Positions 61,737 to 64,000 of a stretch of DNA of 64,000 nucleotides are shown here, piece after piece; position 1 is the first letter of the stretch, and each line of letters opens with the position of its first letter. The notes under the pieces were generated by a model. The model had not been told where the DNA came from. It ran no database searches and saw only the letters and a list, made by a program, of their open reading frames with translations. This DNA is from Actinacidiphila yanglinensis (lineage in GTDB: Bacteria; Actinomycetota; Actinomycetes; Streptomycetales; Streptomycetaceae). The position numbers and the translations under genes were made by a program. The DNA is taken from NCBI RefSeq assembly GCF_900107965.1, contig NZ_FNVU01000006.1:389337-453336 (forward strand), written 5' to 3'.

Positions 61737-62069
61737 TCACGCCGGCAGCAGCATCCCCGCGATCACCGATGCCGCGTTCGCCGCGACCGAAGCGGCGTAC
61801 GGCACCGGTCCGCGCAGCCGCAGCCACCACGCCATCAACGCGCCCTCCACCAGGCACACCACGCTCTCCGCGACCGCGAACGCCGGCCAGTAGTCGTGCG
61901 ACGGGACCCGGGAGAGGAACCACCACAGCAGCGGGTGCGTCACAAGGTTGACCATGACGGCCGCGACTGCCGTACGGCGGAACCGCGCGGGGGAGGCCGA
62001 GATGACCGTCACCGCGTACACCGGCACCTCGACCGCCACGGTCAGGGCGAGGGCCGGAGGATAGGACAC
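61737..62069 (-). CDS. Small integral membrane protein
   Basis: A 110-residue protein made of three or four membrane helices (VEVPVYAVTVISASP, AVAAVMVNLVTHPLLWWFL, PAFAVAESVVCLVEGALMAWWL, a last small-residue helix). A conserved-looking NLVTHPLLWW and AESxVCLVEG are similar to other uncharacterised actinobacterial membrane proteins. No function can be assigned. It is divergent from the membrane protein at 62099 with only 29 bp between starts. Confidence 0.75.
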   Translation of the reverse strand: MSYPPALALTVAVEVPVYAVTVISASPARFRRTAVAAVMVNLVTHPLLWWFLSRVPSHDYWPAFAVAESVVCLVEGALMAWWLRLRGPVPYAASVAANAASVIAGMLLPA

Positions 62070-62098
62070 AGCGGGATCGTGTCACGGGGGAGGGACCA

Positions 62099-63196
62099 GT
62101 GGCGAGCGGTTCAGTGACGGGCGGTTCGGTGACGGGCGCCGGTATCGGGAGCGCAGCCGGCATCGGAGCGGTGGCGGCGGCAGGGGCCGGAGGGGGCGGC
62201 GCCGGTGCGGCGTTCGCGGGCCTGCCGGTCGCCCGCCTGGGCGGGCGGCTGGGGCGGGCCGGGCAGATGAGGCCGATCGCCGGTTTCGCGGTGCTGATCT
62301 GCGTGACGCTGGTGCTGGCCCTGCGCCTGCCCGCCGGCACCGCCGTGGTGGGCCTGGCGTCCCTCGGCATCCTGCACAACGTGCTCGAACTCCGTTACAT
62401 GGCAGGCCGGTTCGGCGGTCTTCTGAAGGGGCCGTTCCTGCGGATGCTGGCGGCGCTGATCACCGGCATCGTGCTGGTGCGGCTGCTGCCGCCCTCGACC
62501 GGCACCCGGGCCGTCGAGATCCTGCTCGCGTACGTGCTGCTCGCGGCGGCCTGCTGCTACGCGTTGCGCTCGCGGCCCCTGCGGCTGGCCGCCGCCCTGC
62601 TGGTGGTCGCGGGCGCGGCGGCGACCTCGCTCGCCTTCCCCGACTACCACTTCGTGGTGCTGACCCACCTGCACAACGTCGTCCCGCTGGTCTTCCTGTG
62701 GGAGTGGTCGCGCGAGATGCCGCGCGGCCGGACCCTGTTCCGAGCGGTGCAGTGCGGCTGGATCGTGGTGATCCCGGCGCTCGTGCTGTCGGGCGCCTTC
62801 GACGGCCTGATGGGTGCCGGCTCGGGCTGGACCACCCGGCTGTCCTCCTCCTACACCCCGCCGGCCTGGCAGCACACGGACGCCGGGCAGCGGTTCGTGA
62901 CCGTCTTCGCGTTCATGGCGCTGATGCACTACCTGGTGTGGGTGTGGTTCATGCCGCGCTACGCCCCCGACGCGACCGCCGCGTTCGAACAGCGGGTGCC
63001 GGTGGTCACCGGTCGCTGGGCCTGGGCCCTGGGGATCGGCGGCACCGCCGCGCTCGCCGTGCTCTTCGTCAGCGACTACGACCAGGGCACCTCGCTCTAC
63101 GCCGCGATCGCCGGCTACCACGCGTACCTGGAGTTCCCGGTGCTGCTCATGCTCGTCCTGGGCCTCGCGCCCCGGATTACCGAGGGGGAGAAGTGA
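62099..63196 (+). CDS. Polytopic membrane protein with conserved histidines, unknown function
   Basis: A 365-residue protein with about nine helices. A Gly/Ala/Ser-rich N-terminus (SVTGGSVTGAGIGSAAGIG repeats) precedes the first helix near residue 60. Histidines recur at helix ends: GILHNVLELRYM, FVVLTHLHNVVPLVFLWEW, MALMHYLVWVWFMPRY and IAGYHAYLEFP. This resembles His-rich membrane enzymes or metal-dependent oxygenases, but I cannot name a family. It starts at GTG 62099 and overlaps the next small gene (GTGA). Confidence 0.75.
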   Translation: MASGSVTGGSVTGAGIGSAAGIGAVAAAGAGGGGAGAAFAGLPVARLGGRLGRAGQMRPIAGFAVLICVTLVLALRLPAGTAVVGLASLGILHNVLELRYMAGRFGGLLKGPFLRMLAALITGIVLVRLLPPSTGTRAVEILLAYVLLAAACCYALRSRPLRLAAALLVVAGAAATSLAFPDYHFVVLTHLHNVVPLVFLWEWSREMPRGRTLFRAVQCGWIVVIPALVLSGAFDGLMGAGSGWTTRLSSSYTPPAWQHTDAGQRFVTVFAFMALMHYLVWVWFMPRYAPDATAAFEQRVPVVTGRWAWALGIGGTAALAVLFVSDYDQGTSLYAAIAGYHAYLEFPVLLMLVLGLAPRITEGEK

Positions 63197-63333
63197 AGTT
63201 GATGGTCCTTGCCGATGTGGCTCCACCCAATGACGGGGACGGGGGAAGCCACACCCTGGTGATCGTCGTGGTCGTCGTCATCCTGGTCGTCGCGATCGCC
63301 GCGCTCGTCGCCGCCTCCCGCCGCCGCAAATAG
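63193..63333 (+). CDS. 46-residue single-span membrane peptide
   Basis: A GTG at 63193 overlaps the previous stop (GTGA) and opens a 46-codon frame: a short hydrophilic part with PPNDGDGGSHT, one helix of Val/Ile/Ala (LVIVVVVVILVVAIAALVA), and a basic end ASRRRK. The positive C-terminus predicts a cytoplasmic end. Translation coupling to the His-rich membrane protein suggests a small partner subunit. Confidence 0.7.
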   Translation: MKLMVLADVAPPNDGDGGSHTLVIVVVVVILVVAIAALVAASRRRK

Positions 63334-63403
63334 GGTGGGCCCCTGACCCTCCCGGGTGCCCCTGTCCGCCGGTTGAGGGACCACCCGCCGGTGGCCGGCT
63401 GCT

Positions 63404-63495
63404 CGCGCAGTTCCCCGCGCCCCCAAATACGCCCGGGCCCTCCCGGGTCAAGCACGCGGCGAGCCGCACACATCAGGGGCGCGGGGAACTGCGCG
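63404..63495. repeat. Streptomycete long inverted repeat between convergent genes
   Basis: CGCGCAGTTCCCCGCGCCCC (63404-63423) and its exact complement (63476-63495) flank about 50 bp. I recall this 20-mer as very common in Streptomyces intergenic regions. Here it sits between convergent genes and can act as a two-way terminator. Confidence 0.85.
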
Positions 63496-63570
63496 ACAAG
63501 CCACCGCGGACCGCAAGGTCCCTCCACCGGCAGGACCGGGCAACCCGGGGGGTCAGGGGCGCCCCGATAC

Positions 63571-64000
63571 TCAGGGCACCCGGATCGCCGCGGCCAGCGC
63601 ACGCACCTCGCGGTCGGCGAAGCCCGGCTCCGCCGCCATCGCCCGGACCAGGTCGCGCCGCGTCTCCCGGGTGCGGCCGGCCGCGACCACCGCGCGCGCC
63701 TCGGCGAGCGCCTGCGGCAGCGTCTCGTGGTGGCGGGCCCGCGCCGCGTCCGGCTCGAACCAGCGGCTCGGCGGGAAGGAGCGGTGCAGCTTCGGCTGCT
63801 CGTTCCCGAACCAGCTCCAGGTCCGCCAGTGCATCGAGACGTTGACCACGTGACCGGCCGGCAGGGTCCGCACCCAGCGCACCGATTCCGGTGACTGCTG
63901 CCAGCGCCACTGGTGCGGGCTGCTCCTGCCCCGGATGGTGACCCCGACGTACCGCAGCTTCCGCCGGATCACCGCCCAGGGCTCCCGGCTCTCCGCGATC
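63571..64000 (-). CDS. Uncharacterised protein (partial)
   Basis: The frame is open to the right edge and ends at a stop at 63571, so only the C-terminal 142 residues are visible. They contain RRKLRYVGVTIRGRSSPHQW, RTLPAGHVVNVSMHWRTWSWFGNEQP and an alanine-rich helical end (HHETLPQALAEARAVVAAG). Many Trp and Arg residues give it a distinct look, but I do not recognise the family. A GTG at 63972 is inside the frame and is probably not the start, because the upstream residues (AESREPWAVIRRKL) read smoothly. Confidence 0.7.
   Translation of the reverse strand, partial: IAESREPWAVIRRKLRYVGVTIRGRSSPHQWRWQQSPESVRWVRTLPAGHVVNVSMHWRTWSWFGNEQPKLHRSFPPSRWFEPDAARARHHETLPQALAEARAVVAAGRTRETRRDLVRAMAAEPGFADREVRALAAAIRVP

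Noticed and set aside
63404..63495. Inverted repeat considered as a CRISPR unit or att site
   Set aside because: There is only one pair of arms, no regular spacers and no cas genes. The sequence is the common streptomycete intergenic repeat.

Overview
The window reads as chromosomal DNA of a Streptomyces-type actinomycete. Base composition is very GC-rich with a strong third-position GC bias, which makes long but meaningless antisense reading frames. GTG starts and ATGA/GTGA stop-start overlaps are common. The gene content fits: a SARP-type activator, an XRE/NB-ARC/TPR regulator, four two-component systems, Tat-type and lipoprotein signals, a DmdR/IdeR-like iron box, and the long inverted repeat (GCGCAGTTCCCCGCGCCCC arms) that is common in streptomycete intergenic DNA. 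No rRNA, tRNA, CRISPR array or intact insertion sequence was seen.

Layout. 0-6 kb: ROK regulator, 5'-truncated LysR gene fused to an SDR gene remnant, then epoxide hydrolase and SnoaL-like genes divergent from an SDR-TetR pair, with two matching operators between. 6-11.6 kb: a divergent XRE/NB-ARC/TPR regulator and SARP (together the parts of one AfsR), then two secreted peptidoglycan-binding proteins, each ended by a strong terminator. 11.6-20.4 kb: hydrolase/MarR pair, MMPL exporter with a NarL-type two-component system, MFS exporter/TetR pair. 20.4-28 kb: SpoIIE-type phosphatase, a catalytically degenerate transposase-like gene with its own leaderless promoter, and a sulfonate/taurine-type ABC operon preceded by a 25-residue Cys-containing leader peptide, an attenuator hairpin and an operator overlapping the -35 box.

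28-35 kb: TPR protein, a small scrapyard of SDR, Tn3 and IS5-type fragments, then an iron-uptake operon in which the EfeU permease and EfeO lipoprotein-like domain form one protein, followed by EfeB; a COG4705 membrane protein follows. 35-43 kb: OmpR-type and NarL-type two-component systems meeting tail to tail, a two-gene ABC exporter, a COG4705 gene fragment, and an M56 peptidase/BlaI repressor pair. 43-50.6 kb: MMPL exporter with its own OmpR-type two-component system, an IS5 remnant, and a long family-2 glycosyltransferase.

50.6-58.2 kb: ArsR and aldehyde dehydrogenase fragments, Old Yellow Enzyme with divergent LysR, a broken SpoIIE phosphatase, an S66 LD-carboxypeptidase, then AtuA-like and pirin genes. 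58.2-64 kb: NUDIX hydrolase, ArsR-like regulator, MFS transporter, and a set of small membrane proteins.

The main theme is accessory DNA built from regulated exporter and catabolic modules, cut by many recombination scars: at least eight gene fragments, several of which join two unrelated truncated genes. The signals most worth following are the attenuated sulfur-source operon at 23.6-28 kb, a set of CTACA/TGTAG operators that may answer to the BlaI/M56 pair, the inactivated transposase-like protein, and three copies of the pirin 3' end.
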